Positions 10,430 through 23,485 of a stretch of DNA of 64,000 bases are shown here, one piece after another. Origin of the DNA: Ceratotherium simum simum (lineage: Eukaryota; Chordata; Mammalia; Perissodactyla; Rhinocerotidae); assembly GCF_000283155.1 (NCBI RefSeq), contig NW_004454290.1:1617127-1681126 (forward strand). Reading direction: 5' to 3'. A program made the position numbers and the translations under genes. A model generated the notes under the pieces. That model was given only the letters and a program-made list of their open reading frames with translations, did no database searches and was not told where the DNA came from. Position 1 is the stretch's first letter, and every line of letters begins with the position of its first letter.

Positions 10430-13019
10430 ATAAGAAGGGAGGCAACCTTTCCCTTCTCAGCAGAAGTTGGCTCAAATGCGCAGCCATATCCATATCTGGT
10501 AGGGCTGGGGTGGTGCCCGTGCTCTCACCGCTCAACCTCAGCCAGCTCTGCCCGCTCCTCCCCTCACCCCCTCTTCCACCTTCCCCCCGGGCCCTTCCTT
10601 TTTTTCCTCTCGTTTCTACTTGCTGTGCGTCTTTGGAGTCTTCTTCCTTCTACCCCGATGCCCAAGCTCTCATTTCTCCTCTGCTCTGCTCCTCTGCTCT
10701 GTCCCATTTCCAGTGTTCTCACTGCCCAGCAAGCCGAGGGGTTCAAGAGGCTGAAGATGCCTGAGGAAGAGGGCAGGTCCACATTCTCTGCCCAACCCTA
10801 ACCCCACCTCCGGCTGCCTGACCCTTCCTATCAAGTCGCCGCACCCAGAGAAGTCTCAGACTAAACCCTGGATTGTAGGCCAGGGGCCAGGAGCCCAGAG
10901 CCAGGCGAGGAGCTAGGCGCCGCGGAGCTGAGAGCAGAGCACAGCAACCCCAGGCTGGGCTGGGCTGGGTCCGAAAGCTTCTCCTCACCCCACAGGGCCT
11001 CGGAGCCCTCCTGGGTGCCGGGTCAGGTTGGCCCCACCCTGCTGGCCTCCTGAGGCGCTCCCCACACTGGCTGAAGCAGGAGGGATAGGAATTTTGACTC
11101 TGTGATGAATAAGCACATTTAAATGGGAGGAGCCTGGGAGACAAGACCCAGAGGAGCCATTTGGTTAAAATGAAAAGTCTGGCCTCTCACTTGAGCATTC
11201 CTCTTGTCTAAGAACAAGGAGAAGAGAGACTTTGATTTCCTGCTTCTCAGTCTCCTTCTCCTTTAAATGCATTTAGGTACCTGCACCTCTGAGCACAGGG
11301 ATCAGAGATACTGAGGCTGGGTGTGGGGTAGGGGTAGCAGGGCCATATTTGTAGACTGAGCAAAAGAGATGGGGCTTCCCCATTCCCGTGGAAGAGTTGG
11401 TGTTAAGTGCATGTAGTTCTTTGTTAGTGATGGCCTATTTGGCTCATGTTTTCTCTGAACTCCTTTGCTCCACACATGCTGGGAGTTCTCCAGGATGGCG
11501 GCCCCACCTCCTTCCTCTGGACCTGCCTCCATTGCCCTGTGCAGCTTCTGCTCCCTTTGTACGGGTGACCAACTGCCCATGAAAGGAATTCTGGGGTGCC
11601 TATTGGTTCTCAGTAAAGTACCTTTTCTTCCAGGCTGGTTCATAGCCAACTGTTCTCTCCAGGACAGCCTGAAGAAGCCTCGCCTTGAACTGTGCTCCCT
11701 GGGGCAGCACAGTGAAGAAGGAAAGCAGTGACTGATTTTGGAGCCAGACTAGCAGGGTTAGAACCCTGGCTCAGCCACTCACAGCTGCAAGACCTCGGGC
11801 AACCTGCCTAACAGTCTGGGCCTTGTTTCTTATCTGTGAGACGCAGTAAGAGCCCAGCAGAGAGGCGTTGTGAAGAGAAGACGGGCTCAAAAATCAATTT
11901 GCACAGAGCCTGGTGGTTTTCTTCCCTTTTCCTTCCCCCAGAGCAGGGGGATGTGGGGGGTGGGGGGAGGCCTTTGTCCTCAGTGTAGTATAAACACGAT
12001 CAGGAATCAGACTGTAAATCCTCTAAGTCGCAGGGACGCCTGAGAGGCTAGTTCGCTACCCCCTTCTTCCTGGAATACTTGAACTCTCAAAACTGCCTTC
12101 AAGTCTTTCTAAAACAAAGTAGGGCTTAAAACATAAATAAATACTTAAATGCATGAATTATTTTACTCAAAGTATTTGCTGCCTTCCCTCTGTCTTCAAA
12201 ACTCTCTTTCTCTTTCCCATCCTTAAAAACCGTAGGGCTTTCCTGCTATAGCCTGAGAGACCAGGCATGGGGTGGGGACAGGGGAGAGAGTTTGAGGAAC
12301 AAGAAGAAATTCTGGACCAAGGAGAAAGACTGTGAGCAGGAGGGAGGGAATAGGGTGAAGTGGAGCCGGGGGAGAGAGATAGTAGGGTGGAGTGGAAGTG
12401 GGGGCTACGGGGGTTTGCTTGGGCTGGAGGCCCCAGGTCTAGAGGGGGAGGGAGGGGAGGAAGAGAGGGCACAGGCCAGAAGAACAATATTACCTTCTGA
12501 TATGGGGGCAAGGGGGATGGGGCAATGAATAAGGAGCTAGACCTTCAGAGTTGTGACAGAGAGACAGAGGGTCACACCCCCTCCACCTCCCCTGCTCCTG
12601 GCCACATTCCCACTGGGCAGATATCCCCCAGGCCACAGAGAAGGACGAATCTGCAGCCTCCCTTGCTTCTTCAAAACCTCATCTCCACCTTCCTGCCACC
12701 CCCCCACCCCGGTCCTTGAGCCAGCATTGCCCGGTGCCCTGGACACGCCTCCACACGCCTGGCACCGCTTCCCCTCCTACGTGACCAGCACAGGCCCTGG
12801 ACTGGGTGGCGGATGTTGAGATAAGGCCAAGGAGGGGAAAACTGCCAGAGCCAGGAAGTTACACAGCCTGGTTCCCCTGGCAACCTAGCCACAATCGCCA
12901 AACAGTGCGCTGGCGGAGTGGGGGGGTGGGGGGGGGTGGCCGACACGACAACTCCTGCTCAAGGCCTCAGGCCAGGGCCTTCCCAGACCTCAATTTTCTT
13001 GTTGGAGAAACTTCTCTCA
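10430..13019. other. Intergenic, no gene seen
   Basis: Mostly unique sequence. A pyrimidine-rich block lies at 10550-10720 and a moderately GC-rich block at 10800-11060. G-run clusters sit at 11946-11969 and 12920-12939, and a MIR lies at about 11715-11905. Short open frames on both strands have no recognisable domain, start context or splice structure. Enhancer-type function is possible but cannot be shown from sequence. Confidence 0.55.
11715..11905 (+). repeat. MIR SINE
   Basis: A nearly full MIR: 'ttttggagccagactagcag', 'gttagaaccctggctcagcc', 'gcaagacctcgggcaacctg', then 'cagagcctgg' near the end. It is diverged but collinear with the consensus. Confidence 0.75.
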
Positions 13020-13200
13020 AAATCTCCTAGGACAGTGCTGCCTAAGAATTATGGAGGAAGCCAGTTTAAAATGTAAATTCGAGACAGCACCCCCACCACC
13101 TCTACCGTGGATTCTCAGTCTAATAGGCCTAATGGGTCTAACTGGAATCTGCATTTCTAACCAGCACCCCAGATGATGCCAATGCTGGCACTTAAAAAAC
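13020..13200 (+). mobile_element. MER5-like hAT-Charlie MITE remnant
   Basis: The layout 'gacagtgctgcctaagaatt' ... 'tctgcatttctaaccagcac' ... 'gatgatgccaatgctggc' follows the MER5 family. Confidence 0.6.
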
Positions 13201-13494
13201 AGAATAAGTTTCACGAAGTTGGGACTCCTTGTGGCAGGGTGGGGGAAGATACAGGATGGGGCCTGGGCTATCCCAAGCATCCCATGTCTGCTGGGGTCTA
13301 CAGCCAGCCCTCTCCCCAGGGATGCTTGACTTTGGGTATTTTCAGTATCCAGTGAGTGAACAGGAGTCCAGAGACCTGGATTCTAGTACATGCAGAACCA
13401 ATTCAAAACCATAAAATTTGGCTGAGCTCCTTCTGGGCCAGGTACTACTGTTCTGAGAATCATGGGCCATATGAAGATATATAAGGTGTGCTTT

Positions 13495-13590
13495 CGCCTC
13501 TCAAGAACTGGGACCTTGGGCACATCACTTACAGTCTCTAGATTTCAGTTTCTCTCTTCTCTCCAAAGGGTATAAAAATACTAAAGCCTT
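13495..13590 (+). repeat. MIR fragment
   Basis: 'gggaccttgggcacatcact' ... 'ctagatttcagtttctctc' matches the central MIR region. It is partial. Confidence 0.6.
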
Positions 13591-13975
13591 CCCAAGAGGT
13601 GACAAGTCTCCCTGGAATTAATAGATACAGAGGTGCCTTGAAAGTGCAACTCTCGGTATTGTCCTGGCGGCTGTGGCAGCTTGTATCCTGGAGGTACAAG
13701 TTGGGCTGTCGAAGGGGCTCCAGAAAGGTCAGGGAGCCTTGAGGACAGAAACCCCAAGTTGCAGGACCCAGAGGCTGGGTCCTAGGGTCTCTCCCTTAGT
13801 TCCTTTTTGAAGCTGCCAGCTCTTCGTTTGCCTCGGATGGCTGGTTGCTGCAGAGCTGAACTTTCTGCACCCCTTCCTGGGCCTGACCTCTCCCTTCCTC
13901 ACTGTGGCCCTGGCCTCCGCCTACAGAAAAACCACAGTTCAGGCTGGCTGCAGGCCACCTCGCAGGGGAGCTCCA

Positions 13976-14125
13976 TGATGGGGCGAGCAACTAGCTTGGA
14001 CTTCTTTTGTCCTAGGTTTAAATCCCAGTTCAGCCACCAACTGGGTTCTGCAAGTTACTTTTGCTCTCTTAGCCTCAGTTTCCTCATTTGTAAAATGGGA
14101 GAGAATACTATTTTGTGGTGGCGTC
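13976..14125 (+). repeat. MIR SINE
   Basis: 'taggtttaaatcccagttca' ... 'cttagcctcagtttcctcat' followed by 'ttgtaaaatgggagagaat' is the MIR core in sense. Confidence 0.75.
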
Positions 14126-14269
14126 AAGCCCCTTCTCCTGGACTTCCCATCCCAACAACAGACACCGCCATTTGCTTAGTGGCTGAAGCCAGAAGCCTGT
14201 CTTTCTAGAATCCTCTCCCCCTTCTTCACTGTCCACAGTCAATCAGAGAGTACTAAACAATTTCAAAAT

Positions 14270-14995
14270 CCATCCTCTTGCATCCCCACTGGGCTTCCCT
14301 TAAACTAGGCCCCTCTCACTTCAGTCTGGACCACTGCAGTACCCTTCTAAGGTCTGCCTGCCCCGGTAGCCTTCCCCAAGCCTAGGCCATCCTCTCCTGC
14401 AGCCTAAGGAAACTTTCCAAATAAAACAGCTCTCATCTCTTCATTCCCCTGCTTCAAATCCTTCAATGGCTCCTATGCGCTTAATGAAATGTCCAAAATT
14501 AATTTGACTTTGAAGCTCCTTTGATGATCTAGTCCTGACTTCCCTTTTCAATTGCATTTCTCAGCGCCCCACCCCACATGCCTCTAAAAACGTACATTCC
14601 ACAGTCCAAGTCTGCACATTCTCACCTCCAGCCCATGTACATGCCACACCCCTGCCTAGAACACTCTCCTCCTCACTATCACTGGCCTCTCCTTCATGCT
14701 TCTAATGATCTTTACATCCTCAGCTCAGACTTTACCATCTTCCAGAAATCTTCATTGATGCCCCTCCCAGCAAGGCTGGGTTAGGTCCCCTCCTGTGGGT
14801 TCTCATAGCCCTGGACTCCCCTTAGCATGCCACGAATCACATTACATTATAATAGCCTCTTTGCTTTTCTAGCTGCTCCCAGGAAGGCAGAGACTATGTT
14901 TGTCCTGTTGATTGCTATACCCCCCAGCACACAGCAGGTGCCCTGCCCTGAATAGGTGCTCAAGGAATATTTTTTGAAATAATGAAAGAACAAAT
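14270..14995 (+). mobile_element. L2 LINE 3' segment
   Basis: A long collinear match to the L2 ORF2 end and 3' UTR: 'ccttcaatggctcctatgcg', 'ctcagctcagactttaccat', 'ggaaggcagagactatgttt', 'cagcacacagcaggtgccct' and a terminal 'ggtgctcaaggaatatttt'. It is an ancient element with no intact frame. Confidence 0.75.
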
Positions 14996-15589
14996 ACAAA
15001 ATACAGGTAAAGTTCCTAGCACAGTGACTAGCAGAAAAATTATAATGAATATCATCATCATCATCATTACAGTTCAGTTCCACACTGAGCACATTTCTCT
15101 AATGGAAACACACTTTAAAATTCAGGTCCTGCCAATAGTGGGGTGAAACGGTGTGACAGCCCCAGTGTCTGAGGAGCTGTTTGTATGATCTTGTCCCACC
15201 CACCACCCCCAGTGATGTTGATCTGTCTCTACCCAGTCCCTGGTTCTCACCCTGACTCAGGCCTCTTTGCCCACCCCCACGCCAGGCAGGAAAGGAATAT
15301 CCTTTCATCCCCCCATTGAAACTTGATCTCTGACCACAGAACCAATGACTGCTCCTTTTTCTGGAGGAGCCCCCCTAACCAGCAGCCCCACTTCCCTGGG
15401 CAGATCAGGGGTGAAAATCCCTGAGATATGCAGCCTCAGCCCACCTTGACATCACTACCAGCCTCCACTCTGGAAATGATCCAGGGCCATGGGAGGTGGG
15501 TGAGCGATCCTTCCAAAGAGCCCTATTTGCATTTCTCCAAAGGCACATATGGTTGGCTTCCTGAATTACCATGACTCCTATCCGTGCTT

Positions 15590-15715
15590 TGTCTCCCCTA
15601 CAGGACTATGCGCTCTTTGAGCAAAGAGATCATGTATTAATAATCTTCATATCCCCCCTAAGGCCTGACATAGAGTAGAACCCCAATAATTGTTGAATGA
15701 ATAAATACATGAATG
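15590..15715 (+). mobile_element. L2 3' end fragment
   Basis: 'gctctttgagcaaagagatc' ... 'cataga' ... 'ataattgttgaatgaataaa' is the terminal L2 3' UTR. Confidence 0.65.
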
Positions 15716-16882
15716 AAAAAACGAGTGTGTGTATGAGCAGTCCCAGGCAGAATTGCTCATGTTCTACCTTACGAAGATGGAATTTGTCCTATTATTGAAG
15801 ACATTCCTCCTGACCCTTAAGAGACTCCAGAGGCTAATAACCTTCAGAGTCAAGAGGATCATTTTTCCCTGTCTAACCTAAATTTCTCTAGATGCAACTT
15901 CAATGCATTTTCTTTTAATCAACCTCTATAGCCACTGAGACTAAGACTCATTTCTTTGCTAGGAGACAGTTACTAATTTACCCTTTAGCCTTATCTTCAA
16001 CAAGTTTAGTCCCAGTGCCTTTATTGTTCCCTCCCTCGGGCCCTAGTGTCCGGCCCCTTCCCTGTTCCACTGGTCCTTGGGCCTTTGGCCAAGCTCTCAA
16101 TGGCCTCTGTGGGCTGTAGAGATAGGAATGAGACACAGTGTTCTCCACGGAGCCATGTACAAACGCACAGGTAGGTGCTTACACTCCTGCCTACGCACCC
16201 AGGACGCACATCTCTCTGCACCCATAATCCCCAAGCTTTGGTAAATACATGCTCATAGGCAGCCTCCACACAGTCACAGATTAACCTCCTCCCACCTGCA
16301 CCTCCTGGAGCCCTAGTGCTGTGAATTCTCACACACCTGAACTCACACTCACACACACACAAATAGATGGCACGGACCTATGTGTTTTCCCCATAGGTGA
16401 GCCAAACTAGGTGGAGCACCTGAAGCTCTCTTTCTTGTCCTCCCCCTTCTCTTCCTCCCCTCCTCCCTGCCTTCCTTCTCCAACTATCCTTTCTATTGGC
16501 CACCATGGGCCAAGCCTACTTTCTCTCCAACTCCACAGTGATTTTCCACTTCAAGGCTGAAGGTATGGAGTAAATGAACCAAAATTGGCTCCTACCTCTT
16601 CATCCTGCCCTCCTCCCATTTTTTCCCCCAGTTCCTCAATGCACCTTCCGTTTGCCCAGAGTACACACACCACTCTCCAACCCCTTCCTAACCTCCACTC
16701 CTCTGGCTGCAGGGAGCACTGGATTCGCAGGTTTTTACTTTTTAGAAATGAACAATCGGGAAGCATTAGAAGCTGGTTGCATCTCAGATCCAATGACAGG
16801 CTGGGTTGCTGAGACCCAGGGCTGGTTGAGCACTGTGTCACCAGACCAGGGGATTCAGGAACGTGAGAGTAGTGTGATATTC

Positions 16883-17390
16883 ATTCATTCAACAAATATT
16901 TATCCAGCACCTACAACATGCCAGGCATTACTCCACATCAACTAAACCAACACAAACCTGCCCTTACAGAGTGTATATTCTATGGGTGGAGACAAAATAA
17001 ATAAGTAAAATATATTGGGCATCAGATGGTGATACGAGAAAGCAGGGAAGGAGGATGGGGTGCAGGCTGAGGGTGGAGTGTGCCATTTTAAATAGGGTGT
17101 CCAGGGAAGGCCTTACTTAGAATGTAACATTTGAACAAAGACCCAAAGGAGATAAAAAAGTGAGTCATGGTGAGACCTAGAAGGGGGAGATTGTTCCAGG
17201 CAGCAGGAAGAGTCCCGCAGGTGCAGTGTTAGGAAACACCAGTGTAGAGAGTCATGAAAAATGAAGTACAAGGAGACAGCAAGAAAAGGGGGTGCCATAC
17301 GGAGGAGCTCTTCCTCCTGACCCCAGGGCTGGCACCCACTCTGGGCTCCAGGGCCTGAAGGAGTGCCAGGAGAGATGAGAAAGGCCAAAT
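16883..17390 (-). mobile_element. L2 LINE 3' segment, antisense
   Basis: It opens with 'attcattcaacaaatattta' and 'ccagcacctacaacatgcca', then 'gtccagggaaggccttactt' and 'tttgaacaaagacccaaagg'. These are reverse-complement L2 landmarks in the right order. Confidence 0.75.
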
Positions 17391-17459
17391 TAGGAGTGAA
17401 ACTGTGACCTCAGATGGAACAAAATACCTAGAAGCAAACAGAAAACAAAACAAAATTTT

Positions 17460-17717
17460 TGCTGGGAAAGATTCGCCCTGAGCTAACATCTGTTGCCAAT
17501 CTTCCTTTCTCTCTTTTTTTTTTTTCCCTTTCTTTCCCAAAGCCCCAGTACATAGTTATATATTCTAGTTGTATATCCTTCTAGTTCTATGTGAGCCGCT
17601 GCCACCGCATGGCTATTGACAGACAGGTGGTATGGTTTTGCGCCCGGAAACCGAACCTGGGCTGCCAAAGGGGAGCGTGCCGAACTTTAACTGCTAGGCC
17701 ATCGGGGCTGGCTCCGC
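17460..17717 (-). mobile_element. Older ERE-type SINE (ERE2/3-like), antisense, 13-bp TSD
   Basis: Reading the minus strand, the head is of the GGCTGGCCCC-CATGGCCTAG kind, with the B-box region degenerate, and the tail has 'gagctaacatctgttgccaa' in plus-strand form. The exact direct repeat aaaacaaaatttt at 17447-17459 and 17718-17730 flanks it. The body is more diverged than the ERE1 copies at 6-7 kb, so it is an older subfamily. Confidence 0.85.
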
Positions 17718-18044
17718 AAAACAAAATTTTGAGGTGTCAGTGCAGGCCATTTCCAGAAGGAATGAGCTGAACCTGCAGTGAGATGAATTAAGGGGAGACA
17801 TGGAGCGTCCTCACAGAGCTTGTTGGTAGATGGCAGTGGCAGCCAGAAGGCAGGTGAGCCCCATGGCTGAGCACCTCTCAAATCCAGTCGATGCTTGCCT
17901 AGAAGAGTAAGTTAGTCCAGGGACTGGAGGATGAGGCTCCTTGAACCCTCTCTGACCATGTTCAACAGGCCAGTGACGCTGCTGGGCATCACCCCTCTCC
18001 CAGCCCAGCGTCCACACTAACTCTACCTTTTTCTCCCACATTTC

Positions 18045-18165
18045 CATTTCCTGAGCACTTGCTATGTGTTAGGACTATGCAAAGTGCTTTCTGTATATAT
18101 CTCACAAAATCCTCATAGCAACCTCCTGAGGAAGGAATTATTATTACCTTTAGTTTTCATATGAG
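18045..18165 (-). repeat. MIR fragment
   Basis: 'ctgagcacttgctatgtgtt' ... 'ctcacaaaatcctcatagca' ... 'gaggaaggaattattatt' is antisense MIR. Confidence 0.7.
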
Positions 18166-18221
18166 GAACACGTCCTACCACCACACCACCTTTTGTCCCT
18201 CTCGTCCCTCTACAGCCCCAC

Positions 18222-18370
18222 TTCTTGCTGAGCCTGGAACAGCTCACAGCCAGGTTGACCTGGGCTCAAATCCCTGTCCCTCCACTTACTCCTTACATGG
18301 CCTTGGGCAAGTTTCTTGCCCTGAGACCCAGTGTGTTCATCTGGGGGCAAAATGGGGGAAATGATACAGG
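18222..18370 (+). repeat. MIR SINE
   Basis: 'gacctgggctcaaatccctg' ... 'atggccttgggcaagtttct' ... 'ggggcaaaatgggggaaat' is sense MIR. A MIR-like 'gcctggcacacagtaggtgc' tail lies further on at about 18,785-18,810. Confidence 0.7.
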
Positions 18371-18819
18371 AACATCCACCTTGTGGATTACTGTGGGAAT
18401 GTACTGGGAGAAGGCAGTGGATCTGTCTTGGCTCTGTGACATGCTGGGTGTCTCAGAAAGTTGTGATGCATGTGGCCAATAATTTATAGCTATAAAGGGT
18501 GCAAATGGTTTGTCTTTTTAGTATAAATATCAGTGAATTCAATGTTTTCTCTGCAATCACATCACTCTCCCTCACTGGCATTCCACAAAGCCTTCCTGAA
18601 TGGGAGATAAAGGGGTAGAGTGACAGATAATCCCCTGGGAATTTGCACACAGGCTGCAACCTATCTTATCTGTGCCCGGCCCGAGGGAGTGTAGCAAGCA
18701 AGCAAATACCATCTTTCCAGCAGCGTGGTGTCAGGATCAAGCTGAGAGCCAGTGGGATGATGGCTAATGCACAGCACTGGCATACAGCCTGGCACACAGT
18801 AGGTGCTTCTTGGCAGAGG

Positions 18820-19844
18820 GAACCACAGTGGGGCCAGGAGTTGTGGGAAGAACCTCTGAGGTTACCAACCCCTGCATAATCTGTCACCCTCAGCACAATG
18901 TGTGGCTTTCTCCTCCTAAGGAAACAGAGATGCCCTGAAGTAGAAAGGGGCACAGGAACAATGGAGGCCAGCGCCCTGGGCTGGCACCAGATGGGGGAGG
19001 GGGAGGCTGGCGCAGGGTCTCTCAAGTTCTCCCTAGGAAGACACAGGGTCTGATGGGGAGGCCATGGGGAAAAGGTGACACCCAGGAGTTGGAAACTAAG
19101 AGTGGAACATTCATGCCTGGGGCAGGGCTAGGAGCTCAGGACAACCTGACCCCAAAACTGATTATCTTGGTCCAAGGCCACCCAGCTAGACGGGAAGCTG
19201 GCTGCTAGGCTCTCCCCAGCATGCAGCTCACGGTGCGGTGCATGGGATCAACCAAGGCTTCCTCCCTCCAGCCACCACCACCTCCTCCCTGCTCATTCCC
19301 CAGCTTGCCAGTTCCTCCTCACCACGCAACCCCTGTCCCTGGCCCCCAAGCTGATCTGGCCAACTCCAACAGAGGCCACCTTGCCCCAAGCCTGTCTGAG
19401 GGGCTTCCTACCCGGATACTTGCCAGACAAAGGGCTGTGCCAACAGCCTGGCCCACCCTCTTGCAGTGGCTGAGAGGCTGTGCTGGCTGGGGGAGGGGGC
19501 CCAGCCAGAAGCACCAGGCAGGACTGCCCAATTCCCGGGGTAGGTGAGGGCTCCATCTCCCTGTGGACACTGCCCACATACCCTGCATTATGGCTCCTAG
19601 CCCAAGGGCAGCCCAAGGACAGTGAGGGTCTGTCCCTTCTCAACCCCAACCTACCCTCACCTAAACCAAGGGAGAAAGAGGATGGGGAAGGAAATCGAAG
19701 ATTTCAACCTTTCGAGATTGCAACCTCAATCGAGATTGCAACCTTTCATCTTAAAGCCCACCCCCGGTACCAGTTATTGCACTCCTCATATTCCTCCCTC
19801 CCCAGCAGCGGGCTCAGTGGCCCAGACACAGCCAGAGTCCATTG
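18820..19844. other. Sequence downstream of TAGLN2, no feature seen
   Basis: About 1 kb of GC-leaning unique sequence between old MIR pieces and the TAGLN2 poly(A) site. A local echo, 'caacctttcgagattgcaac' / 'ctcaatcgagattgcaacc' (19706-19745), is the only structure noted. No gene was recognised. Confidence 0.55.
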
Positions 19845-20489
19845 AAAAAAGACAGAATTCTTTATTTAAATCAGCAAACTCAGATTCTTCAAGCCCCAGC
19901 CCACAGTGGGCAGCCCTCCCTCCCCTGTCCCCTCACCCCCACCCCTTAGCCACAGCGAGGGGAATGGAAAATGAGAAGCCAAGAGGGCCTCTGCCAGGGC
20001 AGGCGGCCGCAGATGTGTGGCGAGCGCAGTCCAGCTGTGGCTGGGGTGGCAGCTGCCACAGGCCCCTCCTTATAAATTAAGTCCCTGCAGCCACAGCTGT
20101 GGGCGAGGCATCTCTGTGGAAGGAAGGCCAGAAGGCAGCATCCCCGACCCCCAGCCAAGGAATGGATTGCGAGCACAGAGCTCGGGGTAAGAGAGGCCAG
20201 AGGGAAAGAGAAGAGGTATGGTAGGGAGGGTCAGGCCCCCAAATTTTGGTCCCAGGGGAAAGGAAGAGGCCATTGGTCCAGTTTTGGTAGGTTTGGAGAA
20301 GGGAATGTATTAGTAAGCATGGGGGAGAGGCTGCCATTGGGCACTCCCAGAAGAGACAGGCCAGGCCAGGCCCCCACCCTAGCAGAGGGGAGCTTGAGAA
20401 CTCCAGGGGCTCTCAGGGAATGTCACTGCTAAAATATATATATATATTAACCATTCACAGGAGGGCAGGGGCAGGGCTGGGGGGCAGGA
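19845..20489 (-). other. TAGLN2: TAGLN2 3' UTR with miR-1/206 and miR-133 seed sites
   Basis: This is the non-coding end of the TAGLN2 last exon. In mRNA order it has a UA dinucleotide run (20432-20448) about 45 nt after the stop, then ACATTCC (20423-20417), ACATTCC (20308-20302), GGACCAA (20279-20273) and GGACCAAA (20252-20245). The first two fit the miR-1/206 seed (7mer-m8). The last two fit the miR-133 seed (7mer-m8 and 8mer). Published human work reports TAGLN2 as a miR-1 and miR-133 target. Confidence 0.8.
19861..19866 (-). terminator. TAGLN2: TAGLN2 poly(A) signal AATAAA
   Basis: The plus strand reads tttatt, a canonical AATAAA on the minus strand, about 625 bases after the TAGLN2 stop. 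Cleavage would fall near 19,845. It is the only canonical signal I noticed in that stretch, and the implied 3' UTR length of about 645 nt is plausible for this gene. Confidence 0.85.
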
Positions 20490-22211
<1,722 letters not shown>

Positions 22212-22709
22212 TCAGCACTCTGCAGCCTGTGGGGTGGGGGGTTCTGCCTGCAGAGAAACACACCATATCCCCAGGGTGGGACCCAGAGGTAACAGCGGCC
22301 AAACGAGGGGAATCTCACCTTGACCCCTGGACATGGGCTAGAAAAGCATTGCTCAGAACTCTATGAGGTGTTAAGGGGCCACACAGGCCATCTCTGGGTG
22401 CCCCTACCTCTATGACAGGCAGTCCGTTTATTATACTGAGGCTTCCCATTCGATTTCATTTGAATGGTTCCACTACTAGAATGAAGTATCAAACCCACTG
22501 GAATAGAATATGGAGTAAATGAGGCCAAGATGGGGTTCAGCTCCTCATTTGAGGTAGTCAGCTTTAGCAAAGGCAAAGTGGTCATTCTAACCCCAACCCT
22601 GCTTTTTACAGCCCTGGGGAGGAGAGTGATTTGGGGAAAGCAGGAAGAATATGGAATGGTTTGGGAAACCTATGCCAGGAGCTAGAGGACTGGATGGATC
22701 TACCCTCAA

Positions 22710-22880
22710 TCAGCCACTGGGTTTTAATTGAGCACCTACTATTTGTGCTAGGGATTGTGGGAGAGACAGAAGTCCTTGTTCCTAAAGTCGCCCACAGTGC
22801 CATCAGAGAGACATAGTGAGCAAACAGGAACGCGTAACGTTGTACATGACGAATCCTAAACTGCACAGTCAGACCACAGG
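22710..22880 (-). mobile_element. L2/MIR antisense fragment in TAGLN2 intron 1
   Basis: 'ttgagcacctactatttgtg' followed by 'gagagacatagtgagcaaac' resembles the L2 3' end in reverse. It is diverged. Confidence 0.5.
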
Positions 22881-23032
22881 AATTCAGAGAAGAGTATGGG
22901 ATGAAGCAGCCTGGAGGGTTTCCTGGAAGAGGTAGATCTGAGTAGGCCCTTAGATTTCAGCAGGCAAAAGGAACTTCCCACGAGGAACCAGGCAATAAAA
23001 ACAAATTCTACTTTCCTTTCTAGATAGATGCT

Positions 23033-23485
23033 GTGGTAGACAGAATAATGCCCCCCCCCAAAGGTGTCTGTGTCCTAATTCCTAGAACCTGTGACCATTA
23101 CCTTACATGGCAAAAAGGGACTTTCCAGCTGTGATTGAATTAAGGATCTTGAGATGGGGAGAGTGCCCTGGATCACCCAGGTGAGCCCAGGGTACTCACA
23201 ACAAGAGCCGTTATAAGCAAAAGAGGGAGGCTGGCGAGTGCGAGTGGGAGAAGTAAAAAGGAAGCAGAGGTTGAAGTGACACGGGGCCAGGAACCAAGCA
23301 ATGCAGGTGGCCTCTAGAAGCTGGAGAAGGCAAGGAAACGGATTCTCCCCTAAAACCCGCAGAAGGAACGCAGCCCTGCCGACACCTCTGTTGGGGTCTC
23401 TAGAACTGTAAGATATTAAATGTGTGTTGCTTTAAGTCACTAAGTTTATAGTAACTTGTTACAGCAGGAATAAGGAACTAAAACA
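23033..23485 (+). mobile_element. MLT1-family LTR (ERVL-MaLR) in TAGLN2 intron 1
   Basis: A near full-length solo LTR in sense. It has 'gtggtagacagaataatgcc' at the start, 'tgtgtcctaattcctagaac', 'ggcaaggaaacggattctcc', 'cagccctgccgacacctc' and an end of 'acagcaggaataaggaacta'. It is an old relic with no viral coding sequence attached. It lies antisense to TAGLN2. Confidence 0.8.

Noticed and set aside
12871..12884. X-box-like GTTCCCCTGGCAAC
   Set aside because: The left half-site breaks the required purine position, and no promoter features surround it.
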